Shown one piece after another: positions 1 through 9,400 of a stretch of DNA of 64,000 bases. A program made the position numbers and the translations under genes. The first letter of the stretch is position 1. Every line of letters begins with the position of its first letter. This DNA is from Phycisphaeraceae bacterium (GTDB lineage Bacteria; Planctomycetota; Phycisphaerae; Phycisphaerales; SM1A02): NCBI GenBank assembly GCA_015709595.1, contig CP054178.1:3601205-3665204 (forward strand), given 5' to 3'. Under the pieces are notes generated by a model. It was not told the DNA's origin. It saw nothing but the letters and a program-made list of their open reading frames with translations, and did not search any database.

Positions 1-225
1 GAACAGATCAGCCACCAGCGCGATGCCGTACGGGGCGGCCCATCCGCCGACCTCGACCACCTGCACGCCCTCGCGGCGCACCATCGCCAGCAGCGCGACC
101 GCCATGCCGGTGACCGCGGTCATGGTGGCCGTCGCCAGGGCGGCCTGCAGGCGCGCCCGCCCCCACGCCGTTACGCACAGGGCGGCGGCCAGCATCGGGA
201 GCAGAATGGGCAGCGTCAGCAGCAT
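1..225 (-). CDS. mrpD: Mrp antiporter subunit D, N-terminal fragment cut by window edge
   Basis: The reading frame opens with ATG at 225 on the minus strand, three bases after the mrpC stop, and runs off the left edge after 75 codons. The visible part starts with a hydrophobic segment and contains GGWAAPYGIALVADLF, which matches the conserved start of MrpD/MnhD proteins (GGW..P.GI.LVAD). MrpD is one of the two large NuoL/M/N-like membrane subunits of the multi-subunit Na+/H+ antiporter and is thought to carry a proton or ion channel. The order A-B-C-D on one strand is the usual Mrp order, so E, F and G are expected beyond the edge. Confidence 0.85.
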   Translation of the reverse strand, partial: MLLTLPILLPMLAAALCVTAWGRARLQAALATATMTAVTGMAVALLAMVRREGVQVVEVGGWAAPYGIALVADLF

Positions 226-228
226 TGA

Positions 229-576
229 TCAGCGATCCGTGGTGGTGAACGCCGCCAGGTCGTCGGTGCCCACGTCCTGGTAGGCGCGCTGGATCAGCAC
301 AATGGTGTATCCGACGATCCCGAACCCGATCACGATGGCCGTCAGCACCAGCGCGGCCGGCAGGGGATCGCTGTGCGGCTCGGCGGGCAGCATCATGCCC
401 GCCTCCACCAGCGGGGGCCTGCCCCGCACCGGGCGTGCCGAGGCGTAGATGAGCAGGTTGGCGCCGTGACTGATCAGCGCCAGTCCGATCACGAGTTTCA
501 CCAGACTGCGCCGCAGCAGCATGTACGAGCCGGCGGCGAAGAGGGCCCCCACGCTAAGCGCCAGCAGCAGGTTCAT
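229..576 (-). CDS. mrpC: Mrp antiporter subunit C (NuoK-like)
   Basis: A 115-residue protein with three hydrophobic segments, the normal size and layout for MrpC/MnhC, which is homologous to NuoK. The segment [17 protein letters not shown] is the diagnostic MrpC motif, and NLLIYASAR matches the family in the second helix. The start overlaps the end of mrpB by 23 bases and the stop lies three bases before mrpD, so the genes are probably translationally coupled. It is a membrane part of the Na+(K+)/H+ antiporter used for pH and sodium homeostasis. Confidence 0.9.
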   Translation of the reverse strand: MNLLLALSVGALFAAGSYMLLRRSLVKLVIGLALISHGANLLIYASARPVRGRPPLVEAGMMLPAEPHSDPLPAALVLTAIVIGFGIVGYTIVLIQRAYQDVGTDDLAAFTTTDR

Positions 577-994
577 GTCGCGACTCCTCCAGTGAAAGCA
601 CCATCAGCAGCGTCCCGCCCAGAACCACCAGGAACACACCCACGTCGAAGAGCAGCGGTGTGCCGGCCTTGAGCGCCTCAGGGAAGCCCGGCGGACGGAA
701 CGACAACCAGAAACCGTGCAGGTACGCCGCCCCGGTCAGCAGACCCGGAACACCGCTGAGCGCCGCCAGCAGCAATCCGGCACCGATCATCCGCTTCGGG
801 TCGAGGCGCAACAGACGGCGCGCCTCCGTCCCGCCGTGAGACAGGGCGTAAAGCGAGTAACCCGCCGCCGCCAGCAGGCCGCCCACGAAGCCGCCTCCAG
901 GTTCGTTGTGCCCCCGAAGCAGCACCACCAGCGACAGCAGCACCATCACGGGCAGCAGCACCTTGGACGCGGTCCTGAAGATCAACGAGTTCAC
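554..994 (-). CDS. mrpB: Mrp antiporter subunit B
   Basis: A 146-residue membrane protein with about four hydrophobic segments. The motif [13 protein letters not shown] near residue 29 is the hallmark of the MnhB domain. It overlaps the end of mrpA by four bases and mrpC by 23 bases. MrpB sits in the membrane arm of the Mrp complex and has no enzyme activity of its own. The length is typical for a stand-alone MrpB. Confidence 0.9.
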   Translation of the reverse strand: MNSLIFRTASKVLLPVMVLLSLVVLLRGHNEPGGGFVGGLLAAAGYSLYALSHGGTEARRLLRLDPKRMIGAGLLLAALSGVPGLLTGAAYLHGFWLSFRPPGFPEALKAGTPLLFDVGVFLVVLGGTLLMVLSLEESRHEPAAGA

Positions 995-3309
995 GACGCC
1001 CCTCCCTTTCCGTTCGGCGAGCCGGCACGAAGCCGCAGCAGCGTGAATACTCCCACCGCCGCCACGCCGATCACGAAAACCTCGCCCAGCGTGTCAAGCG
1101 CGCGGAAGTCCACCAGGATCACGTTCACCACGTTGCGGCCGTACGCTTCCGGCACGGACCGCTCCACGAAGTAGGTCGAGACGGTCTCCGGCTGCGGTCG
1201 TGACGCCGCCATCAACGTCAGGGCCGCCATCATCGTGCCGACGGAGCCGGCGATCACGCCGTCCACCAGTCGCTCGCCCCGGCTGGTCAGATTGCGGTAC
1301 CTGGGCAGATTGAAGATCACCAGCACGAAGATGATGACAACCAGCGTCTCCACCGCGAATTGCGTCATGGCCACGTCGGGCGCGCCCAGCAGGGCGAAGA
1401 ACAGCGCGATCACGAACCCCACCACCCCGATGACCGCCACCGAGGCCAGCGCGGTTCGCTGCATGGTCGAGGCCGCCGCGGCGCTGACGATCGCCAGCAC
1501 CATGGCTCCGTCAAGCCATGACTCGGGCCAGTGAGCCGCCGAGGCCAGATCAACCGTGAGGTGGCTGCGAATCAGCGCCGCCACGCCGACCCCCAGCGCG
1601 GTCAGGAGCGTCACGCGCAGATAGGCGCGCATGCTGCCGTTCTGCAGCAGTCGAGTCTGCGCCGTCGCCAGCCGGAGCAGCCCCGCGAAGAGACCCTCGT
1701 ACCACCTCGCCGGACCAAGCCGGGCGACCTCGTCCAAGGGAGCACAGGCCCGCGCATAGACGCCCCGGCCCATGAACAAGCCGGCACCCGCCAGCAAGGC
1801 CGCGATGCTCAACCAGGTGGCGGTCGTCGGCGGCCAGAGCAGCCCCACCGCTCCGAGTTTCACCGCCGGGGGAGCGCCGCCCTCGATGGACCCCGCCGTG
1901 GCGCTCACCAGCGGTTCGGCGAAGAGCCCCGGCGCCAGCCCGGCCACCACGCCGCCCACCGCGAGGGCGATGGGGCCGAGCAACTGAAGCCAGTCGGGAT
2001 CGTGTCCAGGCGTTGCGGCCGAGGCGCGGCCCAGGAACGGCATCACGCCCGCCAGCAGCGCCGCCATCACGGTCAATACCGCGCTCAGGACCATGCCGGC
2101 CGTCAGGGGCGCCGCCCACATCACGTGCTCCAGCCCCGCCTTGAGCATCAGTTCCTTCCCGACGAAGCCCATCAGCGGGAACATGCCCGCCATGGACAGC
2201 GCGCCGCCGATCGCCGCGGCGAAGGTCAGCGGCATCGATGTTCGCAGTCCGGCCAGCCGGTGCGGCTCTTTCTCCCCCGTTTCATGCGTGATCGACCCGG
2301 CCACCAGGAACAGGCATCCCTTGAACATGGCGTGGGCCAGCAGGTAGGCCGCCGCCGCCTTGGCCGCCCCCAGTCCGATGAGCATCATCATCGTGCCCAG
2401 CGAACTGACGGTGGAATACGCCAGGATGCGCTTGAACTGGGTCTGGCGTGTGGCGAGGAACGCCGCGGCGAGCATGGTCGCTCCGCCCACGATGACGAGC
2501 GAGTGATCCCACAGGGCCGTACCGCCAAGCACGGGGTGCAGCCGCGCCACCAGGTACACGCCCGCCTTCACCATGGTGGCGGAATGCAGCAGCGCGCTGA
2601 CCGGCGTGGGGGCTTCCATCGCGCTGGGAAGCCAGAAGTGAAAGGGTGCCATGGCGCTCTTGGTGAACGCTCCCAGCAGCACCAGGACCACGATCACCGC
2701 ATAGTGCCCGTGCTCACGAATCGGCGCGTCCAGAACGCGACCGATCTCGAACCCGCCCGCCGACACGCCCAGGAGCACCAGGCCGGCCAGCAGCGCCAGA
2801 CCGCCCAGCCCCGTCACCAGCAGCGCCTGCAGCGCGGCCTTCCGGGCGGCAAGGCGTTCGTGCTCGAAGCCGATCAGCAGAAAGGACGTGATGCTGGTCA
2901 GCTCCCAGAAGATGAAGAGCAGGATCAGGTTGTCCGCGAGCACGAGCCCCAGCATCGCGGCCATGAATCCGATCAGCGTCGCCGCAAATGTGCCCAGCCG
3001 AGGATGCTCCCGCAGGTATGAGGAGGCGTAGAACACCACCGCCCCCCCGATGAAACAGATCAGCAGCGCGAAGAGCAGGGAAAGACCATCCAGTCGAAAA
3101 CTCATGGCCACGCCCAGTTCGGGCAGCCACATCCACGACTCGACCTGCGCCGTTCCCGACGCCACCGCGGGCAGGTGCGCCACGAAGGCGCACCCAAGCA
3201 GCACAATGACCGTCGCCATCGCCGGCAGCGCGAACCGGGGCGACCATCGCCACGCCACGGGGGCGATCACCGCCAGCAGCGTCAGGATGCCGATCGAAGC
3301 CGTCATCAT
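991..3309 (-). CDS. mrpA: Mrp antiporter subunit A (NuoL-like)
   Basis: A 772-residue polytopic membrane protein, close to the usual length of MrpA. The N-terminal two thirds are NuoL-like: [18 protein letters not shown] carries the conserved helix-5 glutamate, and [16 protein letters not shown] plus MVKAGVYL carry the conserved lysines of the proton path. The C-terminal part (about residues 590-772) matches the extra NuoJ-like and MbhE-like segments of MrpA, including [23 protein letters not shown]. It is the first gene of the operon here. Two adjacent ATG codons (3309 and 3306) could start it; a GAGGAAG-like ribosome site lies about 11 bases upstream. Confidence 0.93.
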   Translation of the reverse strand: MMTASIGILTLLAVIAPVAWRWSPRFALPAMATVIVLLGCAFVAHLPAVASGTAQVESWMWLPELGVAMSFRLDGLSLLFALLICFIGGAVVFYASSYLREHPRLGTFAATLIGFMAAMLGLVLADNLILLFIFWELTSITSFLLIGFEHERLAARKAALQALLVTGLGGLALLAGLVLLGVSAGGFEIGRVLDAPIREHGHYAVIVVLVLLGAFTKSAMAPFHFWLPSAMEAPTPVSALLHSATMVKAGVYLVARLHPVLGGTALWDHSLVIVGGATMLAAAFLATRQTQFKRILAYSTVSSLGTMMMLIGLGAAKAAAAYLLAHAMFKGCLFLVAGSITHETGEKEPHRLAGLRTSMPLTFAAAIGGALSMAGMFPLMGFVGKELMLKAGLEHVMWAAPLTAGMVLSAVLTVMAALLAGVMPFLGRASAATPGHDPDWLQLLGPIALAVGGVVAGLAPGLFAEPLVSATAGSIEGGAPPAVKLGAVGLLWPPTTATWLSIAALLAGAGLFMGRGVYARACAPLDEVARLGPARWYEGLFAGLLRLATAQTRLLQNGSMRAYLRVTLLTALGVGVAALIRSHLTVDLASAAHWPESWLDGAMVLAIVSAAAASTMQRTALASVAVIGVVGFVIALFFALLGAPDVAMTQFAVETLVVIIFVLVIFNLPRYRNLTSRGERLVDGVIAGSVGTMMAALTLMAASRPQPETVSTYFVERSVPEAYGRNVVNVILVDFRALDTLGEVFVIGVAAVGVFTLLRLRAGSPNGKGGAS

Positions 3310-3443
3310 GAAGTCGCTTCCTCACCCGGGACACCTGTCTCGGGCGCTCCTCGAGGCCCGCAGCCGTCACTTCGCCGCGGCATTCCGCGCCGGATGCACC
3401 TGACCACGCACCCGACGACGGACCGCGTGCTAGCGTACGACGC

Positions 3444-3460
3444 TTGGCGTTCCACGCCAA
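3444..3460. repeat. 17-base palindrome, 7-base arms with TCC loop
   Basis: TTGGCGT-TCC-ACGCCAA in the gap between mrpA and moaD. It has the same architecture (7-base GC-rich arms, TCC loop) as the palindromes found inside gspK, gspL, acs and argC. It could also simply be a small hairpin in an intergenic region. Confidence 0.5.
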
Positions 3461-3534
3461 CGCCGCGAGAGCGATCATTGGTCGCGGCGCCGGCCGCCCC
3501 GGTCACCAGGCCGATCCGCGTCGTACGATGACGC

Positions 3535-3780
3535 ATGCGCATCACCGTGCTGCTCTTCGCCCACCTGGCAGACGCCTTCGGTGTGCGCTCGTTGTCGCTG
3601 GACCTGCCCGAGGGAGCGATGGCGGGCGACGTATTGGAGGCGCTGATCCGCCGCGCGCCCCAGGCGGCGCCTTTCCGTGATCGTCTGGCGGTGGCCGTGG
3701 ATGAACGCTACGCGCCAGCCGATCAGCCGCTGCGCGAAGGAGCGGTCGTGGCGGTCATTCCGCCGGTCAGCGGAGGATGA
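3535..3780 (+). CDS. moaD: MoaD/ThiS-family sulfur carrier
   Basis: An 81-residue beta-grasp protein ending in Gly-Gly (IPPVSGG), the C-terminus that is adenylated and thiocarboxylated in MoaD. The opening MRITVLLFAHLADAFG and the late REGAVVAVIPPVSGG are typical of the small subunit of molybdopterin synthase, which passes sulfur to precursor Z in molybdenum cofactor synthesis. No other moa gene is visible here, so it stands alone between mrpA and trpS, both on the other strand. A ThiS or other sulfur-carrier role is possible; the PPVSGG ending favours MoaD. Confidence 0.82.
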   Translation: MRITVLLFAHLADAFGVRSLSLDLPEGAMAGDVLEALIRRAPQAAPFRDRLAVAVDERYAPADQPLREGAVVAVIPPVSGG

Positions 3781-3809
3781 TCGCGCGTTCTCTCAGATCG
3801 CGCGGCGGT

Positions 3810-4907
3810 CTACGCCACCGTGACGCTTCGTTTCCAGAATCCCAGCCCCGCCGCGTCCTTGGCCATCCGCAGCGTCTCCTCCGCCACGCGGTTGGCGCGC
3901 CGCGTGCCTTCGCGCAGCAGGTCGATGACCAGGTCGTCGCGGCCTTCGTACTTCGCCCGTCGTTCCCGCATGGGTTCGAGCAGGGCGTTGATGGCGTCCG
4001 CCACCTCGACCTTGATGTGGCCGTCGCCGATGTTGTCCCCCGCGGCGTATCGTCGCTCCAGTTCCTTCACACGTTCGGGGTCGGGAATGAACGTGCGCAC
4101 ATACTGGAACAGCGCGTTGTTGATGTCACCGGGGTCGGTGGGGTTCATGCGGCCGGTGTAGAGCTTGCCCATCTTCTTCTTCACGTCCTTGGGCGAATCG
4201 GAAATGAAGATGGCGTTGTTGAGGGACTTGGACATCTTGTTGACGCCATCGGTGCCGATCAGCCGCCCCACGGGACCGACATCCGCGCGGGGGATGGGGA
4301 ACACCCCGCCCAGCGACGGGTGGTCGTCATCCTCCGCCTGGTCCGAGACCTTGCAGTAGATCTGGTTGAAACGCCGGGCGACCTCGCGCGTCAGTTCCAG
4401 GTGCGGCACCTGGTCTTCCCCCACCGGCACGCCCACCGGACGGAACGAGAGAATGTCGGCCGTCTGCCCCACCGCGTACAGGGGAAAGCCGAAGGAATAC
4501 GCGTCGCCCAGCCCCTTGAGCTCGATCTCCGTCTTGAGCGTGGGATTGCGCATCACGCGGTTGAAGGGCAGCAGCATGGCGAAGAGAAACGTCAGCTCCG
4601 CGATGGCGGGCACCTCGCTCTGCAGGAAGATCGTGGCCTTCTCCGGGTCGAGTCCCATGGCCAGATAATCGCGCACGATCTCGAGCGTGTCGGCGCGAAT
4701 CTCGCCCGGCTTGTCCACCCGCGTGGTAAAGGCGTGCATGTTGGCGATGATGATGTAGCAGTCGTGGCTGTCCTGCAGTTCGACGCGCCGCCTGACGCTG
4801 CCCACGTAATGCCCCAGGTGGAGCCGCCCGGTGGGCGTATCGCCGGTGAGGATGCGGGGCTTGCCGCCAACGGGGCGTGATGACGTGGAGAGTTCGGTCG
4901 CGGTCAT
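3810..4907 (-). CDS. trpS: Tryptophanyl-tRNA synthetase
   Basis: A 365-residue class I aminoacyl-tRNA synthetase that charges tRNA-Trp. The HIGH-type signature appears as TGRLHLGHYVGSV near residue 26, and the second class I signature as KMSKSLNNAIF in the middle. Segments such as VGQTADILSFRP and VGEDQVPHLELTREVARRFN are characteristic of TrpS. The length is slightly above the usual 330-340. The start at 4907 gives a short N-terminal extension. It converges on moaD with a 29-base gap and is probably transcribed alone. Confidence 0.95.
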   Translation of the reverse strand: MTATELSTSSRPVGGKPRILTGDTPTGRLHLGHYVGSVRRRVELQDSHDCYIIIANMHAFTTRVDKPGEIRADTLEIVRDYLAMGLDPEKATIFLQSEVPAIAELTFLFAMLLPFNRVMRNPTLKTEIELKGLGDAYSFGFPLYAVGQTADILSFRPVGVPVGEDQVPHLELTREVARRFNQIYCKVSDQAEDDDHPSLGGVFPIPRADVGPVGRLIGTDGVNKMSKSLNNAIFISDSPKDVKKKMGKLYTGRMNPTDPGDINNALFQYVRTFIPDPERVKELERRYAAGDNIGDGHIKVEVADAINALLEPMRERRAKYEGRDDLVIDLLREGTRRANRVAEETLRMAKDAAGLGFWKRSVTVA

Positions 4908-5058
4908 GGGGAGGGCAGTGTATCCGCGGATTGGCGGCGATGAAGCGACGGATCAGGCCGCCCTCCGGCACGCAGCATCCTGATGAACCTGGCGGCTGGG
5001 AGAATCATGGCTGCGCGGCGCTACCATCGGAACTCGAACTCACGCCCTGGAGAATCCC

Positions 5059-5565
5059 ATGACCTTTGCTCAGATGACGCTGCCTGAGTTTCAGCACGAG
5101 ATGGCGACCACCCGGAAGCTGCTGGAGCGCCTTCCTGAGGACAAACTCGGGTGGAAGGCCCACCCGCGCTCCAACACCATCGGCTGGAACGCCTGCCACC
5201 TGGCCGAGATCCCCGGCTGGGCGGTCAACATCCTGACCGAGCCGTTCTACGACATGAATCCGACGGGCCGGGAGCCGTACAAGACGCCCAACCTGACCTC
5301 ACGCAAGGCCATTCTCGATCTCTTCGACGCCAATGTGGCGGCGTCGGCGAAGGCCATTGCGGGGTTCAAGGACTCTGCGCTGATGGAGACGTGGCAATTC
5401 AAGGATCACGGCCAGGTGCTGCTTGAAATGCCCCGCGCGGTGGCCTTCCGCACCTGGATCATCAGCCACACCATCCATCACCGCGCCATCCTGAGCGTGT
5501 ACTTCCGGCTGAACGACATCCCGGTGCCGGCCATCTACGGCCCATCGGGCGATGAGCAGGGATGA
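5059..5565 (+). CDS. DinB-like four-helix protein
   Basis: A 168-residue protein resembling the DinB/YfiT-like superfamily, small helical-bundle proteins that often bind a metal through three histidines. Candidate ligands are the His in WNACHLAEIPGW (about residue 50) and the pair in ISHTIHHRAILSVYFR (about residues 137-142). The ending with ipvPAIYGPSGDE is common in this family. Members act in thiol-dependent detoxification or are uncharacterised, so no substrate can be assigned. It is a single-gene unit after trpS, which is divergent. Confidence 0.75.
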   Translation: MTFAQMTLPEFQHEMATTRKLLERLPEDKLGWKAHPRSNTIGWNACHLAEIPGWAVNILTEPFYDMNPTGREPYKTPNLTSRKAILDLFDANVAASAKAIAGFKDSALMETWQFKDHGQVLLEMPRAVAFRTWIISHTIHHRAILSVYFRLNDIPVPAIYGPSGDEQG

Positions 5566-5665
5566 CGGCCGCCGACGGGCGCGCAACCGTCGCTCCGGAG
5601 CGTTGGCCATGACCGGAGTTCGCTGTCGTACGTCCACCTCAGCCCCGACGTGGACGCGAATGAAA

Positions 5666-6262
5666 TCATGGACGACGACCCGCGCTCTGCGAGCCAATCT
5701 GGATGGTATGCACCTCGCGGCGAAGGACCGGCTCGCGTCCGTCGGCTGGCTCGAAGCGGCAGATCAGGTCGGCGGGCATGAGCGGAAACGTGTCGCCGCT
5801 GGTGGTGAGCAGCGACAGGTTGATGGCGTAGGTCAGCCCGTACAGGGTCTGCCCGACCTTGGCGGACTCGAGTTGCTCGCCCCCGATGCGCCATTCACAG
5901 ATGGGAATGGCGCCGGGCCGATCAGACTGGCCGGCGATATACAGCGTAAAGACGAAGGCGCCGTCCTCGTAGATGGGCGTCGGATGCGGCTTGGCGAAGA
6001 GGTACGCGGCGACTTCGATCAGGTCCGGGTATCCATTCCCATTGGTGTCGCGCGGCTTGGGCGCCACCTGAAGCACGACCGCATTGGCCTTGGCGCCGGC
6101 CGGCGCTGGCTCAACGGGGCGCGGCTTGGGCGGCATCGGACCCGACCCCCCGGTGTGCGTGACCTTGACATCCCGCCCGCAACCGCCCGATCCGAGCACG
6201 AAAAGGCCGAACACCAGGGCAAAGGCCGTCAAGGCGATGGAAACCGGATGCAATCGTGACAC
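5666..6262 (-). CDS. Putative exported lipoprotein of unknown function
   Basis: About 198 residues if it starts at the GTG at 6262. This start puts a hydrophobic stretch (ALTAFALVFGLFVLGSGGC) directly at the N-terminus, followed by Cys, a weak lipobox. The frame stays open up to 6448, but that stretch is arginine-rich, overlaps a tandem heptamer repeat and is probably not translated. A Pro-rich linker follows the Cys, then DTNGNGYPDLIEVAAYLF, which resembles a calcium-binding DxNxNGxxD loop. It lies just downstream of the giant secretin gene on the same strand and could be co-transcribed. I do not recognise the family. Confidence 0.5.
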   Translation of the reverse strand: MSRLHPVSIALTAFALVFGLFVLGSGGCGRDVKVTHTGGSGPMPPKPRPVEPAPAGAKANAVVLQVAPKPRDTNGNGYPDLIEVAAYLFAKPHPTPIYEDGAFVFTLYIAGQSDRPGAIPICEWRIGGEQLESAKVGQTLYGLTYAINLSLLTTSGDTFPLMPADLICRFEPADGREPVLRREVHTIQIGSQSAGRRP

Positions 6263-6401
6263 CCGGAACACCGGAAGAATCGCCTTGCCGCTCGGTGAAA
6301 CGCGACGTTTCAGAGCCGCGATCCGAGGCGTGAAGCGGCTTGCCCACCGCGACAATCGACAACCCACCCACGACACGCATGGCGCCGCTGACGAATGTCG
6401 C

Positions 6402-6433
6402 CTGACGGCTGATGGCTGACGGCTGACGGCTGT
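6402..6433. repeat. Tandem heptamer CTGA(C/T)GG
   Basis: Four and a half consecutive copies of the 7-base unit CTGACGG/CTGATGG lie between the secretin stop and the lipoprotein frame. A shorter copy of the same motif (GCTGACGGCTGATG) occurs at 37748-37761 between sufS and sufE. Confidence 0.7.
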
Positions 6434-6444
6434 CATCCACGTTC

Positions 6445-9400
6445 TCACGGCAGGTCCACCCTGTGGCTCTTCGTTGACTTCGTCTCCAGCCCGTCAAGCG
6501 GACGATCGATCCGCTTGCCGCTGGCGTCGTACAGCCCGCCGGTGCCTTCGAGCACGCCGCGTCGGATCTGCTCCTTCACTTCCTCGGGCACGGAGAGGCG
6601 GTCAATCTCATCCTGCGTGGCCTCTTCGACGCTCCGCCGGATGGATCGCGGCATGTCGGTGGGGCTGGTGATGACGTGCGGCGTCAGCACGATCAGCAGT
6701 TCCGTCTTGGCTCGCTGTTCGCTGCGGCTGCGGAAGAGCGCCCCGAGAATGGGCAGATCAGAGATCCACGGCACGGCTTCCTCGCGAATCTCGAAGCGAT
6801 CGGAGATCAGCCCGCCGATGACGATGGTCTGGCCGTCGGCCACGGTGACGGTGGTGTCGGCCCGCCGCTTGGTGATGATGGGGGCCGAGAAGTTCTCGTT
6901 GACCTGCGTGGTCCGGGCGGAGAGGTTGGAGATTTCCGGGTTGATCTCCATGCGCACGTAGCCGTCGGGGTTGATGGTGGGCGTGACGTTGAGAATCACG
7001 CCGATGTCCTGGGCCTCGACGGTGGAGACGACCTGTCCGCTGGTGATCGACTGTCCCGTGGGAACGCGGATGGTCTCGCCGATCTGGATTTCGGCGCGCT
7101 CGTTGTTGGCGGCCATGATGGAGGGGTTGCTGAGCACCTGCAGACGCCCCTGCGACTTGAGGGCGCGGATCAGCAGGTCAAAGTCGGTGCCGGCCACCGA
7201 CAGGTTGGGAACGCCCATGCCGGAGAGGAACGCGGAGGCCAGTCCGAAGCCGCCCCCCACGTTGACGTCGCCGAACTTGCGGCTGGCGTTGAACTTGACG
7301 CCCCACTCGTCGCCGCCGTCGAGGGTGATCTCCGCCAGCAGCACCTGAATGAGCACCTGCGGCGGATCAACGTCGAGCTGCTGGATCATGTCCATGACGC
7401 GCGGCATGTAGCGCGGGCTGGCGGAGACCAGCAGCGTGTTGGATTTGCGGTCGCCGATGATGGTGACCTCGCGCTCCAGCAGACGGGTCGCGGCGCCGAG
7501 CTGGTCCACCGGAATGGTGTCGAGCAGCTTGCGCTGATCGGCGTCCACGAAGTTGGCGACCACGCGGGCGACCTCCTCGGCGACGGCGTTCTTGAGCGGG
7601 TACACCAGCTGGGTGCGCTCGTTGCCCGTCTCGGAATCGAGCTGCTGCACCACCTGCTCCACCAGGTCCAGGTAGCGCGGCGTGCCGGCCACGATGAGCG
7701 AGTTGGTGCGGCTGTCCACCGTGATGGCCAGCTGCTTGCGCTCGTCCGGGACGGTGGTGAGCTGCGTCATCGAGAGGGGCATCACCTCCCCTTCCAGCCC
7801 CGCCGGGGGCTGCTCGGTGACCGGCGTCAGCACCTCGCGGTTGGGCGTGCGGAACAACTCGGCCAGAATCTTGGCCGTCGCGTCCGCGTCGGCGTTCTGC
7901 AGGGTGAAGATGCGCAGATTCTGATTCGACGCGGTGGACTTGTCCCATGAATCAATCAGCTTGCGGATCAGAGTCATGGACTCGCGCGGCGCCGCCACGA
8001 TGACCGAGTTGGTGCGACGATCGGGCGTGAGCGAAATCGTCTCGCGGATGGCGGTCGAGATTTCAATCTCATCCGTCGCATCCTGACGCACCACGCCGTC
8101 CTCCTGCGCCGCCTCGGTGATGAGCTTGAAGATCACCGACTGCTGCGCGTTGCGCCGTCCGGTGGTGCCGGGGCCGCGCAGCACTTCCTCCACCAGCCCG
8201 ACGATCTCCAGCGGGTCGGCGGCGGTGAGCGTGATGGTCTGAATCTCCACGATGGGGAAATTGCCCCGGCCTTCGAGGCGCTCGACGAGGCCCTTGACCG
8301 CCGCCACGTCCTGCTCGCTGGCGCTGACGATCAGGGCGTTGAGCCGGTCGTTGGCGGTCACGCGCACGGTGTTGTCGCCCCGCTTGCGGTTCTGCTCCTG
8401 CACGTACAGCTCGTCCACCACGCGGATCAGGTCGGTGGCGCGGCTGCGGGCGAGGTTGATGACCTCGATCACGCCCGCCGGCGAGTCCTGTTCCGCCTTG
8501 GCCAAGGCGTCGATCAGACCGCGGATGACCTCCAGGTTCTCATCGCTCGCCGCCACGATGAGCGAGTTGCTCGCCGTATCGGCCTGGATGGAGACACGGT
8601 CGGCGTCGGTGCGGGCCGGGCCGAGGGTGGCGATCCGGTCGGCCATCAACTGCTGCAGCTTGGGGGCCAGCTGCTCGGCTCGCTTGTTCTCCACCGGCAC
8701 CACGGTGATGGCGACCGCCGGGTTCATCGGGATGGCCTCGATGTCGGCCACCATGCGTCTGATGGACTCGAAGTCCTCGGGGTTGGCGGCGATGAGCAGC
8801 GAGTTGGTGCGTGGATCGGTGAGCACCAGCGGCTGCTGGGCGTTGCGGATCTCCTGCGGCACGTCGGCATACCGGCGCGTCATCACCTGTCGGACCATCT
8901 CCGCCAGCCGTTCCACGTTGCCCTTGGTCACCGGCAGAACCTGCATCCCGCCGCCCGCCAGTTCGGAAGGCGTGTCAAGCTCCGTCACGAGCCGCTGAAT
9001 GACGCCGAAGGAGTCGTTGCTCGCCGCCACGATGAGCGAGTTGGTGCGGGTGTCTGCGACGATGGTGGCCCGCTCCATCTCGGCGGTTTCGGGCTCGACG
9101 CGGCGGAGCCGCTCCAGCCGCGCGTCCATCAGCTGCTGAATGGCCGTGGCCAGCCGCTGGGCCGCCGCGCTGCGCAGTGGAATGCTGCGGATCTCGGCGA
9201 ACTCGGTGGGAATCTGCGCGTCCAGCTTCTCCAGCAGCGACTCGAGCACCTCGAAGCTGCGCGGGCTGGTGGAGACGATCAGGGCGTTGGTGCGCTCGTC
9301 GGCGGTGACGAAGACCCGATCCTCCTCGCGCACACCCTGCCGCTGCTGCTGCTGGTCGAACAGCCGCGAGATAGTGGTCTGCAACCGCGACGCTGAGGCG

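Noticed and set aside
1531-3021. A 496-codon plus-strand frame
   Set aside because: Antisense of mrpA; very rich in Gln, Arg and His with no hydrophobic or domain pattern.
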